A stretch of 64,000 nucleotides of DNA, taken from contig JANQLM010000014.1 in assembly GCA_028280635.1 (NCBI GenBank), positions 62,001 to 126,000 on the forward strand, read 5' to 3'. The first letter of the stretch is position 1, and each line of letters opens with the position of its first letter. The stretch comes from Halieaceae bacterium. Lineage in GTDB: Bacteria > Pseudomonadota > Gammaproteobacteria > Pseudomonadales > Halieaceae. Under the pieces are notes generated by a model, which did not search any database, was not told where the DNA came from, and saw only the letters and a program-made list of their open reading frames with translations. Of the stretch, positions 1 to 8,072 are shown piece after piece. The position numbers were made by a program, and so were the translations under genes.

Positions 1-1
1 G

Positions 2-1867
2 CGCGTGCTGGCTGACCCGCGCAGTGGCAGCATACTGGTATTCCTGCCGGGCGAGCGGGAGATTCGCGTGGTGGAAGCAGCCCTGCCGGATATGCCCGGC
101 GTCACGGTGCGGCCCCTGGCGGGCAGCCAGGCGCTTTACAACCAGCAGCTTGCCATCGAACCGGCGCCACTGGGCGACCGCAAGGTGGTGCTGTCCACCA
201 ACGTGGCGGAATCCTCTCTCACCATTGACGGCATCAAGGTGGTGATCGACTCCGGCCTGGAGCGGGCACCCCAGTACGACCCGGTCACCGGTATGTCGCG
301 GCTCTATACCCGCCGTATCAGCAAGGCGTCTTCTGCCCAGCGCGCCGGTCGCGCCGGGCGCATGGCGCCCGGTAAATGTTATCGCCTGTGGAGTGAAGCC
401 CAACAGCGGGAGCTGGTGCAGCAGGCGCCGCCGGAAATCCTGCAGGCGGACCTCAGCCAGATGGCCCTGCAGCTACTGGCCTGGGGTATCGATGACGTGA
501 ACTCCCTGGACTGGCTCAACAAGCCGCCGGCCGGCGCCTGGGCCCAGGCGCTGGAATTGCTGGAAGGTTTTGACGCGATATCCCGCAGTTCCGGCGGTGC
601 CTGGGTGGTAACGCGCACCGGCGAACAGATGGCGCGTCTTCCAGTACACCCACGGGTGGCGCATATGATGATTCGCGGCTGCAAGTGGGGCCTGCGTGAG
701 GAGGCCTGCGCACTGGCGGCCATCATGAGCGAGCGCGACCCGTTCCCGGACCTGGGGGCGGATATTGAGCGCCGGGCGCTGATGGTGCGGGACCGCGAGG
801 AGTGCCCGCAGGAGCAGCGGCACTGGAAAGTGCGCGCCCAGCGCCAGATGACGTACTACAAGGTGATGTGCCGCGGCCTGCCTACCGGGCGAGAGAATGT
901 GGCCAATATCGGCGCCCTGATCGCCGAGGCCTACCCGGACCGCATCGCCCGCCGCCGCGGCGAGAGCGGCCATATCTACCAACTGGCCAATGGCCGCGCC
1001 GCGGCGCTGGACCCGTCCGACCCACTCTGCAACGAGGAATGGCTGGCCGTGGCGGAACTGGGGGGGCAGATTGGCGCCGCCCAGGACCGGGTGTGGCTGG
1101 CGGCGCCGCTCAACAAGGGGCTGTTCATGGGTCTGTTGTCGGACTGCATCGAAACTGCCGACCGGGTGGAGTGGGACGATCGCAACGAACGCTTCGTGGC
1201 GGAGCGCCAGCGCCGCATCGGCGCGCTGGTGATGGCCCGCGAGCCGCTCAGGGACATCCCCAGCCGCGCCCACCAGCAGGCACTGCAGGAACTGATGTGG
1301 GCCCGGGGGCTGAACGTGCTGCCCTGGACCGAAGAACTCGAGCAGTGGCGGGCCCGGGTCGGCCTGCTGCACCAGGAGATTGGCGAGCCCTGGCCGGACG
1401 TGTCCAACGAGGCCCTGATGGGCCGGCTCGATGAATGGCTGCTGCCCTACCTGGGAACGGTGAAAAAGCTGGCGGACTTCCAGAAACTGGACCTGCGCAG
1501 CATTCTTACCGCGATGATTCCCTGGCCCCTGCCCAAGGAACTGGAAAAGCTGGCGCCGGAAACCCTGGAGGTGCCTTCCGGCTCAAAGGTGAAGGTGGAC
1601 TACACCCAGGAGCCGCCGGTGCTGGCCGTCAAGCTGCAGGAAATGTTTGGCTGTGAGGAAACACCGGAGATTCTTGGAATCCCCGTGTTGATTCACCTGC
1701 TGTCACCCGCGGGCCGGCCGCTGCAGGTCACCCAGGACCTGGCCAGCTTCTGGCGCAATGGTTACGCCGAGGTGCGCAAGGAAATGCAGGGGCGTTATCC
1801 CAAGCACCCGTGGCCGGAGAACCCGCTGGAGGCGTCACCGACCGGGCGTACCAAGGCGCGCGCCTAG
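2..1867 (+). CDS. hrpB: ATP-dependent helicase HrpB, 3' part
   Basis: This is the C-terminal 621 codons of a DEAH-box RNA helicase; the start lies before the window. The visible part opens in the helicase C domain, with the motif STNVAESSLT (motif V) and the motif VI stretch QRAGRAGR. It continues through the helicase-associated HA2 domain and the HrpB-specific C-terminal domain, which ends in the typical WPENPLEASPT segment. HrpB family proteins are usually a little over 800 residues, so roughly the first quarter, including Walker A and the DEAH box, is missing here only because of the window edge. The precise RNA substrate of HrpB is not known. No break is seen in the visible frame, and the family assignment is firm. 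Confidence 0.93.
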   Translation, partial: RVLADPRSGSILVFLPGEREIRVVEAALPDMPGVTVRPLAGSQALYNQQLAIEPAPLGDRKVVLSTNVAESSLTIDGIKVVIDSGLERAPQYDPVTGMSRLYTRRISKASSAQRAGRAGRMAPGKCYRLWSEAQQRELVQQAPPEILQADLSQMALQLLAWGIDDVNSLDWLNKPPAGAWAQALELLEGFDAISRSSGGAWVVTRTGEQMARLPVHPRVAHMMIRGCKWGLREEACALAAIMSERDPFPDLGADIERRALMVRDREECPQEQRHWKVRAQRQMTYYKVMCRGLPTGRENVANIGALIAEAYPDRIARRRGESGHIYQLANGRAAALDPSDPLCNEEWLAVAELGGQIGAAQDRVWLAAPLNKGLFMGLLSDCIETADRVEWDDRNERFVAERQRRIGALVMAREPLRDIPSRAHQQALQELMWARGLNVLPWTEELEQWRARVGLLHQEIGEPWPDVSNEALMGRLDEWLLPYLGTVKKLADFQKLDLRSILTAMIPWPLPKELEKLAPETLEVPSGSKVKVDYTQEPPVLAVKLQEMFGCEETPEILGIPVLIHLLSPAGRPLQVTQDLASFWRNGYAEVRKEMQGRYPKHPWPENPLEASPTGRTKARA

Positions 1868-1931
1868 TTTCCGGGCCGGCCCGGCGCCCGTCGTATTACA
1901 ATGCGGGCAATTCACTTCCAGAGGATTGCCC

Positions 1932-2336
1932 ATGACCCGCCTTAGCTGGCTTGCACCGCTCACGCTTGCGTTCTTGTTCCCACTGGCCCAGGGGCAGGAT
2001 TTGCCCGATCCGCTGGCGGCGGGCTGGCAGGGAGAACCCGTCTGTGAATGCCTGCACCGGGACGAACGCCTGCGTGTTCTGCGCTGCAGTTTTCCGCCGG
2101 GGGTTGGCCACGAGCGTCACTACCACCCGCCCCATGTGGGCTATGTGATCGCCGGCGGGCGCATGGAAATTACCAGTGCCGAGGGCACACGCCAACAGGA
2201 TGTAGCGACCGGCGTAGCTTTTTCCAACCCCGACGGCATTCCCTGGCATCAGGCAGTGAACATCGGCACGACCACCGCCAGCTACCTGATGATTGAGCCG
2301 GCCACGGAAAACGGCCCGCCGTTGGACTGCGAATAA
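1932..2336 (+). CDS. Exported cupin-domain protein
   Basis: This encodes 134 residues with a signal peptide of about 21 residues ending near AQGQ. A single small cupin barrel follows, with a metal-site-like HYHPPH motif and a later WHQAVN stretch. The ATG at 1932 is preceded by GAGG at 1921; upstream in-frame ATGs would lie inside hrpB and give no signal peptide. Small exported cupins of this type have no assigned substrate; the histidines suggest a metal centre. The gene lies 64 bp after hrpB on the same strand and may be read from its own promoter. The fold is fairly clear, the function unknown. Confidence 0.75.
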   Translation: MTRLSWLAPLTLAFLFPLAQGQDLPDPLAAGWQGEPVCECLHRDERLRVLRCSFPPGVGHERHYHPPHVGYVIAGGRMEITSAEGTRQQDVATGVAFSNPDGIPWHQAVNIGTTTASYLMIEPATENGPPLDCE

Positions 2337-2376
2337 AAAAGGCCGGCGGCGCGCCTTAGCGGCGCACGGCCGGCCT
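2335..2376 (-). terminator. Intrinsic terminator between convergent genes
   Basis: An imperfect inverted repeat (arms starting GGCCGGC and ending GGCCGGCC, loop near TTAG) follows a run of six A on the + strand. Read leftward, this is a GC stem followed by six T, so it should end transcription of the Spy-like gene. It starts directly at the stop of the cupin gene and could also act weakly rightward. Confidence 0.7.
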
Positions 2377-2389
2377 GGGCTCGCAGGGG

Positions 2390-2734
2390 TTAGCTGGATT
2401 CTTCGGCGTCTGGCTCCGGGCGTTCGCCGCGGTACTCACCGCCACGTTTGCCGCCGCGCTGGGCGCGATGTTCGCGCATCATGTCCAGTTGCTCGTCGGT
2501 CAGCACTTCACGCATCTGGTCGCGCATGTCGCGGCGGCTGCCACCGCTCTCGCGAATCTCGCGCATCTGCGCCATCTGTTCATCGGACAGGCCGAGGTGA
2601 TCGCGCATGCGCTCAAGGCGCTCTTCCGGGTTGCCGTGGGGGCCACGCTGGCCGTTGCCGCGCTGCTCATCCTGGGCCATGGCGTGGTGCACGGTGGCCA
2701 GCGCCAGCAGCACGGCGATGATGGTCTGTTTCAT
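2390..2734 (-). CDS. Spy/CpxP-like periplasmic protein
   Basis: This encodes 114 residues. A signal peptide of about 20 residues (ending HHAMAQ) is followed by a highly charged, helix-forming protein. It carries two LTxxQ-like motifs, LSDEQMAQM and LTDEQLDMM, the hallmark of the Spy/CpxP/ZraP periplasmic stress proteins, which act as chaperones or metal and envelope-stress sensors. The C-terminus is Arg/Gly/Glu-rich. I chose the ATG at 2734 because it has GGAG eight bases upstream and gives a clean signal peptide; a longer in-frame start would add 36 unrelated residues. The gene is divergent from the small heat-shock gene, which fits a shared stress theme. Confidence 0.7.
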   Translation of the reverse strand: MKQTIIAVLLALATVHHAMAQDEQRGNGQRGPHGNPEERLERMRDHLGLSDEQMAQMREIRESGGSRRDMRDQMREVLTDEQLDMMREHRAQRGGKRGGEYRGERPEPDAEESS

Positions 2735-2871
2735 GCTTGGGTCTCCTCGTGTCGATGAAGATATTGAAGCAGCCCAGCCTGTAAATGTGGCTGGCGAGTG
2801 GGCAAAGAAATGTAAAGCCCTTCGGGCGTTGACCCAGGTCAATCCCGCTGCCGGTTGTCACTTCGGCGCCA

Positions 2872-2900
2872 TTGTTTTGTCCCGTGCAGGGCGCATATTT
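2872..2900 (+). promoter_or_regulatory. Possible sigma70-type promoter of the hsp20 gene
   Basis: TTGTTT at 2872-2877 is followed after 16 bases by CATATT at 2894-2899. I did not find a convincing sigma32 promoter. The match is weak and the call tentative. Confidence 0.3.
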
Positions 2901-2944
2901 ACAGTAAGCGCCGGTAACGGCGACAACTGTACGAGGAGACAACC

Positions 2945-3373
2945 ATGTCATTGATTCCACGAGGGAGTTTTTTTGATTCGGACCGATTCCTGGATGACTT
3001 CTGGGCGCCCCTGCGCCGCGAAGGAGAAGCGACATCGGCGTTTTTTGCGCCGCGGGTCGACATCAAGGACAAGGACGACCACTTCGAGATCACCGCGGAA
3101 CTGCCCGGGGTGGCGAAAGACGATATCCACCTGACCCTGGCGGACGGCGTGTTGACGCTGGAAGCCGAGGCCCGGCAGGAAGACAGGGAAGAGAAAGAGG
3201 GCAAATTGATTCGCCAGGAGCGCCGCTACGGCAAGCTGATGCGCAGTTTCAACCTGGGCAGCGAGGTTCACGAGGAGGATATCAGCGCCGACTTCACGGA
3301 CGGTGTGCTGACTCTCCGGGCGCCCAAGCGGGCGGAGCCGGCGCCAACCACGCGCCGGATCAGTATCAGCTAG
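2945..3373 (+). CDS. Hsp20/alpha-crystallin small heat-shock protein
   Basis: This encodes 142 residues. After a short N-terminal arm (about residues 1-35), the alpha-crystallin domain occupies about residues 36-130. It contains the landmarks VDIKDKDDHFEITAELPGV, LADGVLTLEA and DGVLTLRAPK; the last corresponds to the conserved GVL motif. These proteins form oligomers that hold unfolding proteins in a refoldable state in the cytoplasm. The ATG at 2945 follows a strong GAGGAG-type ribosome site at about 2934-2939. Divergent from the Spy-like gene and convergent with the sugar transferase gene downstream. A partial hairpin around 3386-3408 lies after the stop but lacks a clear T run. Confidence 0.92.
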   Translation: MSLIPRGSFFDSDRFLDDFWAPLRREGEATSAFFAPRVDIKDKDDHFEITAELPGVAKDDIHLTLADGVLTLEAEARQEDREEKEGKLIRQERRYGKLMRSFNLGSEVHEEDISADFTDGVLTLRAPKRAEPAPTTRRISIS

Positions 3374-3454
3374 CGTCCCGACCGGCGGCTCGGTCAGTCG
3401 CGACTGAGCCCCGGTTCGTTTCTGCCAGGAACCACCTGCGCGGTGGATAGCCTG

Positions 3455-4114
3455 TTAGCAGGCGCCACGCGCGGTCAACACGGCAGGCACCGTCCTGAGC
3501 AGCAGCGAGATGTCCAACCAGAAGCCGCGGGTGCGAATGTACTCGAGGTCCAGTTCCACCTGCTGTGGGAAGGGAATATTCGAACGGCCAGACACCTGCC
3601 AGATGCAGGTAATGCCGGGCGTGACCGCCAGGCGCCCGCGCTGGTAGGGGGTGTACTGAGCCACTTCCGCCGGCACTGGCGGGCGCGGGCCCACCAGCGA
3701 CATATCACCCAACAGCACGTTGTAAAGCTGCGGCAACTCGTCGATGGACAGCTTGCGGATCACGCGCCCCACCCGGGTAATGCGAGGGTCCTGCTTCATC
3801 TTGAACGTCACACCGCCCTGCATTTCGTTGGTTTCCATCAGCGCTGCCTTACGGGCCTCGGCGTCCTTGTACATGGAGCGAAACTTCCAGCAGCGGAAGT
3901 GCCTGCCGTCCTTGCCAACGCGGGTCTGGAAAAACAGCGGCCCGCCGCGGGAATCCACCACGATGGCCAGCATGGTCAGCAGCAGCAGCGGGCTCAGTAG
4001 CAACATGCCCAGGCCCGCGGCGCATACGTCCAGTGCGCGTTTGCACAGTTGATAAAACCCCGTGTCAGGTGCTGCTGCGGGGAATGTGAGGGTGTTAAAA
4101 GTCTGTGTATTCAT
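3455..4114 (-). CDS. Undecaprenyl-phosphate sugar-1-phosphate transferase (EPS priming enzyme)
   Basis: This encodes 219 residues of the bacterial sugar transferase family (WcaJ/ExoY/PssY type). It starts exopolysaccharide repeat-unit synthesis by moving a sugar phosphate onto undecaprenyl phosphate at the inner membrane. One hydrophobic segment lies at about residues 30-52. It is followed by the catalytic core, with KFRSMY, the DELPQLYNVL stretch, MSLVGPRPP and TPGITCIWQVSGR. The protein is the short, single-membrane-segment form without the CoA-binding-like N-terminal domain of WcaJ. The ATG at 4114 has AGGAGGAA six bases upstream. A sigma54 promoter lies at 4140-4155. Which sugar is primed cannot be told. 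Confidence 0.92.
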   Translation of the reverse strand: MNTQTFNTLTFPAAAPDTGFYQLCKRALDVCAAGLGMLLLSPLLLLTMLAIVVDSRGGPLFFQTRVGKDGRHFRCWKFRSMYKDAEARKAALMETNEMQGGVTFKMKQDPRITRVGRVIRKLSIDELPQLYNVLLGDMSLVGPRPPVPAEVAQYTPYQRGRLAVTPGITCIWQVSGRSNIPFPQQVELDLEYIRTRGFWLDISLLLRTVPAVLTARGAC

Positions 4115-4139
4115 AGTCGGTTCCTCCTATCCACCCCAG

Positions 4140-4155
4140 AGCAACCGCTATGCCA
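4140..4155 (-). promoter_or_regulatory. Sigma54 promoter (-24/-12) of the priming transferase gene
   Basis: Read leftward the sequence is TGGCATAGCGGTTGCT. It has the invariant GG and GC at correct spacing and nearly the full consensus TGGCAC-N5-TTGCW. The predicted start is near 4129, just before the ribosome site at 4121-4128. It is divergent from the second sigma54 element at 4378-4393, and one palindrome (4254-4266) lies between them. The whole 4115-4433 gap has no gene and is used for these sites. Confidence 0.8.
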
Positions 4156-4253
4156 GTCCTGCAATGCATTGTTTTTATTGAGAAAAATCGCTGGAAACCG
4201 GAATGGCGCCCAATTTGATCACGCAATCTGGGAAGGGTTCTTCACGGGATGCG

Positions 4254-4266
4254 TCGCAATTTGCGA
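4254..4266. promoter_or_regulatory. Candidate activator-binding palindrome between divergent sigma54 promoters
   Basis: TCGCAATTTGCGA is a perfect 6+1+6 inverted repeat. It sits about 100 bp upstream of the left promoter and about 110 bp upstream of the right one. These are normal distances for enhancer-like sites of sigma54 activators. Related copies lie upstream of the other sigma54 elements in this locus. The proposed binder is the response regulator encoded at 23513-24904. Confidence 0.6.
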
Positions 4267-4377
4267 AAAACCGCAGGCGCCGTCGCCGGGCCTGGAGCAG
4301 CTTGCGTGACCGAGCATTGCCCTGAAGGCCACGTCAATACCGGGCTGCGAGAACTTTGACCGGCGGGGGAGGGCGGC

Positions 4378-4393
4378 TGGCATCGGAATTGCT
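4378..4393 (+). promoter_or_regulatory. Sigma54 promoter of the GT4-flippase-sulfotransferase operon
   Basis: TGGCATCGGAATTGCT matches the -24/-12 consensus with GG and GC at correct spacing. The predicted start near 4404 gives a leader of about 30 bases before the ATG at 4434. Confidence 0.8.
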
Positions 4394-4433
4394 CTTATCA
4401 GGGAAACCATTTGCGACTTCCTGGAGAAGAGCC

Positions 4434-5702
4434 ATGAAAAAACTGTTGTTCCTGACGTCCGAGCTGCCTTACCCCGGTAACAGTGGCGGCAAGTTGAAAA
4501 GCCTGCAGTTGCTGGAGCGACTGATGGACGAGTACCGCGTATCCCTGGCCTGCCCGCTGAAGCTGGACGACCGGCTGCACGCCACTCCCTTCCTGGCGGA
4601 GCACCGCAGCCTGCACAAGATCATGATGCGCGCCACCGATGTGGCCCGCACACCGGCCAACCTGCTGCGCTCTTATGCCCAGGCTATGCCACTAAATGTA
4701 CTGCGCACGGCCAATGGCGCCCTGGCAGCGGAAATTGCCGCGGTGATTGACGAGTTCGACGTGGTGTTTATCGACCACTACGAGGCGGCCCAGTACGTAC
4801 CCGACAGCTACCAGGGCCTGCGCGTGTACCACGCGCACAATGCCTACCACAAACTCTGGCAGCGCTATGCGGAGCAGGGCGGTAACCCGGCGTATCGCGT
4901 TGCTGCCGCCATTGAATGCCGGCGTGTGCGCAAGGCCGAGGTAGACCTCTGCGAGCAGAGTGACCTGGTATTTGCCGCGCCTAACGATATTGACGCGCTG
5001 GTCACGGCCGGTGCCGACCGCGAGCGCATGCGCGAAACCTACCACCTGGGTGACGACGCCAATCTCGCCCAGCCGGCCTTGCGTCGTGCCACCACCGGCC
5101 GTCGCTTGCTGTACGTAGGCAACCTGGCCTGGGAGCCCAACAGCGTCGGCCTGCACTGGTTCCTGGAGCGTATCTGGCCGCAACTCAAACAGGCACACCC
5201 GGACATCAAGCTGGATATTGCCGGACGCGGCGCCGATGCAAAGCTCTGTCAGATAGCGGCAGAGGACGAGGGCATTGCCCTGCACGGCTTCGTGGAAAAC
5301 CTCGAACCCCTCTACCGCAAGGCCCGCATCAGCATCGCGCCACTCACCTTTGGCGCCGGTATGAAGGTCAAGGTGCTGAGCGCCATGGCCCGTGGCCTGC
5401 CGGTGGTCACCACCGAGGTGGGTGCCGAGGGCATCAACGCCAGCCACGGCCAGCACATGATGATCAACAACGAGCCTGAGGCGCTGACAGCGGATATCCT
5501 GCGCCTGCTGAGCGATGCCGTACTGTGGCAACGCCTTGCCACCGAGAGTCGTGACCTGGTCGCCCGGCAGTACACCTGGCAGGGCCTGTTCCAAAACATG
5601 ATGGCCGCCATGCGCCGGCTGGAAAGCCGGCAGCTCTCCCAGCGCCTTCCGATCCATGCCGACAACGAGGTCGGCCCGCAATGGAAGAGCGCGCTGACGT
5701 GA
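4434..5702 (+). CDS. Glycosyltransferase, GT4 type, EPS biosynthesis
   Basis: This encodes 422 residues with a two-domain GT-B layout. An N-terminal acceptor domain begins MKKLLFLTSELPYPGNSGGK. A C-terminal nucleotide-sugar domain (about residues 225-395) contains LLYVGNLAWEPN, LHGFVENLEPLYRKA and the donor-site stretch GAGMKVKVLSAMARGLPVV. It should add a sugar to the lipid-linked repeat unit on the cytoplasmic side. The start is set at the ATG at 4434, preceded by GGAGAAG at 4422; a longer frame from 4356 would begin upstream of the sigma54 start site. It resembles the glycosyltransferases seen beside exosortase-type EPS loci, but no exosortase is present here. The stop overlaps the start of the flippase gene (GTGA), so the two are coupled. 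Confidence 0.88.
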   Translation: MKKLLFLTSELPYPGNSGGKLKSLQLLERLMDEYRVSLACPLKLDDRLHATPFLAEHRSLHKIMMRATDVARTPANLLRSYAQAMPLNVLRTANGALAAEIAAVIDEFDVVFIDHYEAAQYVPDSYQGLRVYHAHNAYHKLWQRYAEQGGNPAYRVAAAIECRRVRKAEVDLCEQSDLVFAAPNDIDALVTAGADRERMRETYHLGDDANLAQPALRRATTGRRLLYVGNLAWEPNSVGLHWFLERIWPQLKQAHPDIKLDIAGRGADAKLCQIAAEDEGIALHGFVENLEPLYRKARISIAPLTFGAGMKVKVLSAMARGLPVVTTEVGAEGINASHGQHMMINNEPEALTADILRLLSDAVLWQRLATESRDLVARQYTWQGLFQNMMAAMRRLESRQLSQRLPIHADNEVGPQWKSALT

Positions 5703-6973
5703 AGATACTGTCCCGGGACATCACCGGCCTGTTGTGCCTGCGCCTCGCAGGCCTCGGCCTGCAGCTCGCCGCGCAGCTCGTCGTCGGTCGCCTGGCCGGT
5801 CCCGCCGGCCTGGGCATCGTGCAGCTTTTCACCAGCTGGACCTGCGTGCTGGGGGAAGTGTCTGCCCTCGGCCGGCCCTCGCACGCCATGAAATCCCTGG
5901 CGGTCGCCCGCGACCGGGCCTCGCGGCAGGGGCTGGATCGTTACCTGTCGCAGCAGGTGCGTGGCATTGCCCTGCCCTGGGGAGTCGCCTTACTGCTGGC
6001 CCTGCCCGTGATCCTGGGGTTGAAGGAGCGGGGTGAGTTCATCCTGCTGGTCCTGCTGGCGTCGGGCTGCTTTGCCTTGCTGCGACTGTTCAGCGAAGGC
6101 CTCAAGGCGTTGGAGCGCCCCGGAATCAGCGTGCTCGTGGAAACCTGCGGGCCATCCCTGGCAGTCCTGCTGGCCTGCGCCGGGCTCTGGCTTGGCGGCA
6201 AGGACATCGGCGGCGCTGCGCTGGCCATTTCACTGGCGGTGGGGTTTGCCCTGTCGATGCTGGTGCTGGCGGTGCTGCTGGCCGCACGCCTTCTCCAGAA
6301 CAGCAGCGACAAGGTCGGCGGTGCTGACACCGTCGCACCCTCGACCCTGTCCGCTCTGTTGCCCTTCTGGGGTGGCGGGGTGCTGTCCATCCTGCTGGCC
6401 CAGTTGCCGTTCCTGCTGCTGCCGTTCTACGCGGACGTGAATACCACCGGCCAGTTTGCGCTGGCCTACAAACTGGTCAACCTGGTCGGCGCCATATTGC
6501 TGCTGATGGCCGCTATCTACGGGCCGCGCTTCGCCCGCGCCTGGCACGACTCACCTGAAGCCCTGCGCAGCCTGTTGTGGCATTCCCAGCGTAGTGCACT
6601 GCTCCTATTCGCTGCACCGGCGCTGGCGCTGTTGTTGTTTGGCGCACCCATCCTCGCGTTCTTTGGCGAGGGCTTTGGTGCTGCCCGGCCCTGCCTGTTG
6701 ATCCTGCTGGGCGGGCAGTTGGTGAACGCCGCCACCGGCCTGCCCGGGGTGTTGTTGAACATGGCGGGACAGGCCCGGCTGGAAATCCGTTGCCTGCTGC
6801 TGGCGTTGCTGGTCGCCTGCGCTGGCTGCCTGTGGCTGGGACCTGAATACGGCGCCCTGGGGGTGGCTGTGGCCTACAGCCTTGCCCTGGCTATCAAGAA
6901 CCTGGCTTCGTGGGGCCTGGCGTGGCAACTGTCGCGCCGGACTCCTGCGGCTGCAAGAGAGACTGCCTTATGA
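5699..6973 (+). CDS. Polysaccharide flippase-like membrane protein (Wzx/MOP type)
   Basis: This encodes 424 residues made almost entirely of hydrophobic helices, about twelve, with small soluble loops. This is the pattern of the MOP-superfamily oligosaccharide flippases that move lipid-linked repeat units to the periplasm. The N-terminal arrangement (SRDITGLLCLRLAG, then VVGRLAGPAGLGIVQLF) fits that family. I prefer the GTG at 5699, which overlaps the previous stop as GTGA and has GGAAGAG nine bases upstream. An ATG at 5681 in the same frame is the alternative. The 3' end overlaps the sulfotransferase start as ATGA. It forms an operon with its neighbours on both sides. Confidence 0.85.
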   Translation: MKILSRDITGLLCLRLAGLGLQLAAQLVVGRLAGPAGLGIVQLFTSWTCVLGEVSALGRPSHAMKSLAVARDRASRQGLDRYLSQQVRGIALPWGVALLLALPVILGLKERGEFILLVLLASGCFALLRLFSEGLKALERPGISVLVETCGPSLAVLLACAGLWLGGKDIGGAALAISLAVGFALSMLVLAVLLAARLLQNSSDKVGGADTVAPSTLSALLPFWGGGVLSILLAQLPFLLLPFYADVNTTGQFALAYKLVNLVGAILLLMAAIYGPRFARAWHDSPEALRSLLWHSQRSALLLFAAPALALLLFGAPILAFFGEGFGAARPCLLILLGGQLVNAATGLPGVLLNMAGQARLEIRCLLLALLVACAGCLWLGPEYGALGVAVAYSLALAIKNLASWGLAWQLSRRTPAAARETAL

Positions 6974-7926
6974 ATGAACTGGATTTCATGATCATCGGCG
7001 CCCAGAAGTCGGCAACGACGGCGCTGTATAGCTATCTGAACGCTCACCCCGATATCGCCATGCCGGCGGCCAAGGAGGCGCCGTTCTTCGACGGTGACAC
7101 CGTCACCGAAGAGGCCTGGGCGAGCTTCAGCGGGAAGCATTTCCCCGCGCCTGACGGCCGCCGGTGGGGCAAGGCCTCGCCCCAGTACATGGGCCATCCG
7201 CTGGCAGCGGCGCGCATCGCGCACCTGATGCCGGACACGCGGCTGATCGCCATTCTGCGGGATCCAATAGAGCGGGCCTGGTCCCACTACCAGATGTGTC
7301 GCCGCCGCGAGGTAGAGCCACGCAGCTTCGATATGGCCGTGGATGCCTGCCTGGATCCCGTGCAGCAGTTGCTGGCCCGGGACGGCACGCCACCGCGCCA
7401 CGCTGAGGGCTACGAGGGGGAGGGCGAGTACTACCTGGCCTGGAGCGAATACGGTCGCATCCTGGAGAACTACCTGGCCTTCTTCCCGCGTCGGCAGCTA
7501 CTGGTGCTGACCACGGAGGAGTTGAAGCAGAACCCGGCCGCCGCCCTGGACCGCGTACTGGAATTTGTCGGCCTGGCGCCGGGCTTTCGCCCCTCGTGCC
7601 TGGGGGAGGTGGTCCACAGGGGCGGTGGGCAGCCATTGATCAGTTCGGCCCGGCGCCGGCGTCTGCGGGCTATCGCGCCACTGCGCTGGGCCTGGCAGCG
7701 TGTACCGGAGGCACGGCGCCAGGCGCTGCGCTACTGGTTCGACCAGAAAAACGTGCGCCGCGGTCCGCGGCAAGAGATGGTGCTCAGCGCGCGCAACGAG
7801 GTGAGGCTCAGGGAGCACTTTGCCGCCGATGTGGACTTCCTGCAGCGGCGCCTGGGCCTGTCGCCGGCCTGGGGTTCGCGCTATGCGAGTGCTGTTGCAA
7901 ATTGCGACAGAGAGCTTGTCGCATAA
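6970..7926 (+). CDS. Sulfotransferase, probably for the exopolysaccharide
   Basis: This encodes 318 residues of the PAPS-dependent sulfotransferase family. The 5'-phosphosulfate loop is seen as IIGAQKSATTALYSYL at residues 7-22, and the 3'-phosphate contact region as LRDPIERAWSHYQM at about residues 96-109. In this family the enzyme moves sulfate from PAPS to a hydroxyl or amine. The position in a polysaccharide operon makes a sugar the likely acceptor, so the product may be a sulfated EPS; this is inference. There is no signal peptide, so it would act in the cytoplasm before flipping. The start is fixed by the ATGA overlap with the flippase gene. Its 3' end carries a candidate regulatory palindrome for the next operon. 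Confidence 0.85.
   Translation: MNELDFMIIGAQKSATTALYSYLNAHPDIAMPAAKEAPFFDGDTVTEEAWASFSGKHFPAPDGRRWGKASPQYMGHPLAAARIAHLMPDTRLIAILRDPIERAWSHYQMCRRREVEPRSFDMAVDACLDPVQQLLARDGTPPRHAEGYEGEGEYYLAWSEYGRILENYLAFFPRRQLLVLTTEELKQNPAAALDRVLEFVGLAPGFRPSCLGEVVHRGGGQPLISSARRRRLRAIAPLRWAWQRVPEARRQALRYWFDQKNVRRGPRQEMVLSARNEVRLREHFAADVDFLQRRLGLSPAWGSRYASAVANCDRELVA
7895..7907. promoter_or_regulatory. Candidate activator site upstream of the export operon, copy 1
   Basis: TTGCAAATTGCGA lies inside the last codons of the sulfotransferase gene, 125 bp before the sigma54 element at 8020. It matches the palindrome at 20576-20588 in all but one base and is an inverted repeat around a central A. Confidence 0.5.
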
Positions 7927-7939
7927 TGCGAAATTCGCA
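7927..7939. promoter_or_regulatory. Candidate activator site upstream of the export operon, copy 2
   Basis: TGCGAAATTCGCA is an inverted repeat with 6-base arms, 93 bp before the sigma54 element. It shares the core AATGCGAAAT with the 24912 site. Its arm order differs somewhat from the other copies, so it may be a second, weaker site. Confidence 0.4.
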
Positions 7940-7976
7940 GACCTGCGAGGCCTTTTAAGGATAGCAATAAACTATA

Positions 7977-7989
7977 TAAGTCATTGATA
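7977..7989. promoter_or_regulatory. Candidate IHF site
   Basis: TAAGTCATTGATA is a full match to the IHF consensus in the form YAA-N4-TTGATW. It lies between the activator palindromes and the sigma54 element at 8020, where DNA bending by IHF is known to help such promoters. A near copy occupies the same place upstream of 25004. Confidence 0.55.
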
Positions 7990-8019
7990 AATAAAGACTA
8001 AATAGGTTTCTGGCACAAC

Positions 8020-8035
8020 TGGCATCCCCCTTGCA
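8020..8035 (+). promoter_or_regulatory. Sigma54 promoter of the EPS export/polymerase operon
   Basis: TGGCATCCCCCTTGCA matches the -24/-12 consensus. The predicted start near 8046 leaves a 27-base leader with GGAGAGGG before the ATG at 8073. Confidence 0.85.
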
Positions 8036-8072
8036 CCTCTCCTGGTAACTGAAACCATCCCGGAGAGGGACA

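Noticed and set aside
4692-5681. Leftward frame of 329 codons opposite the GT4 gene
   Set aside because: Antisense shadow of a clear glycosyltransferase; Val/Gly/Ala/His-rich product with no fold.
8011-8026. TGGCACAACTGGCATC as a sigma54 promoter
   Set aside because: It has a -24-like start but no GC at the -12 position; the true match begins nine bases later at 8020.
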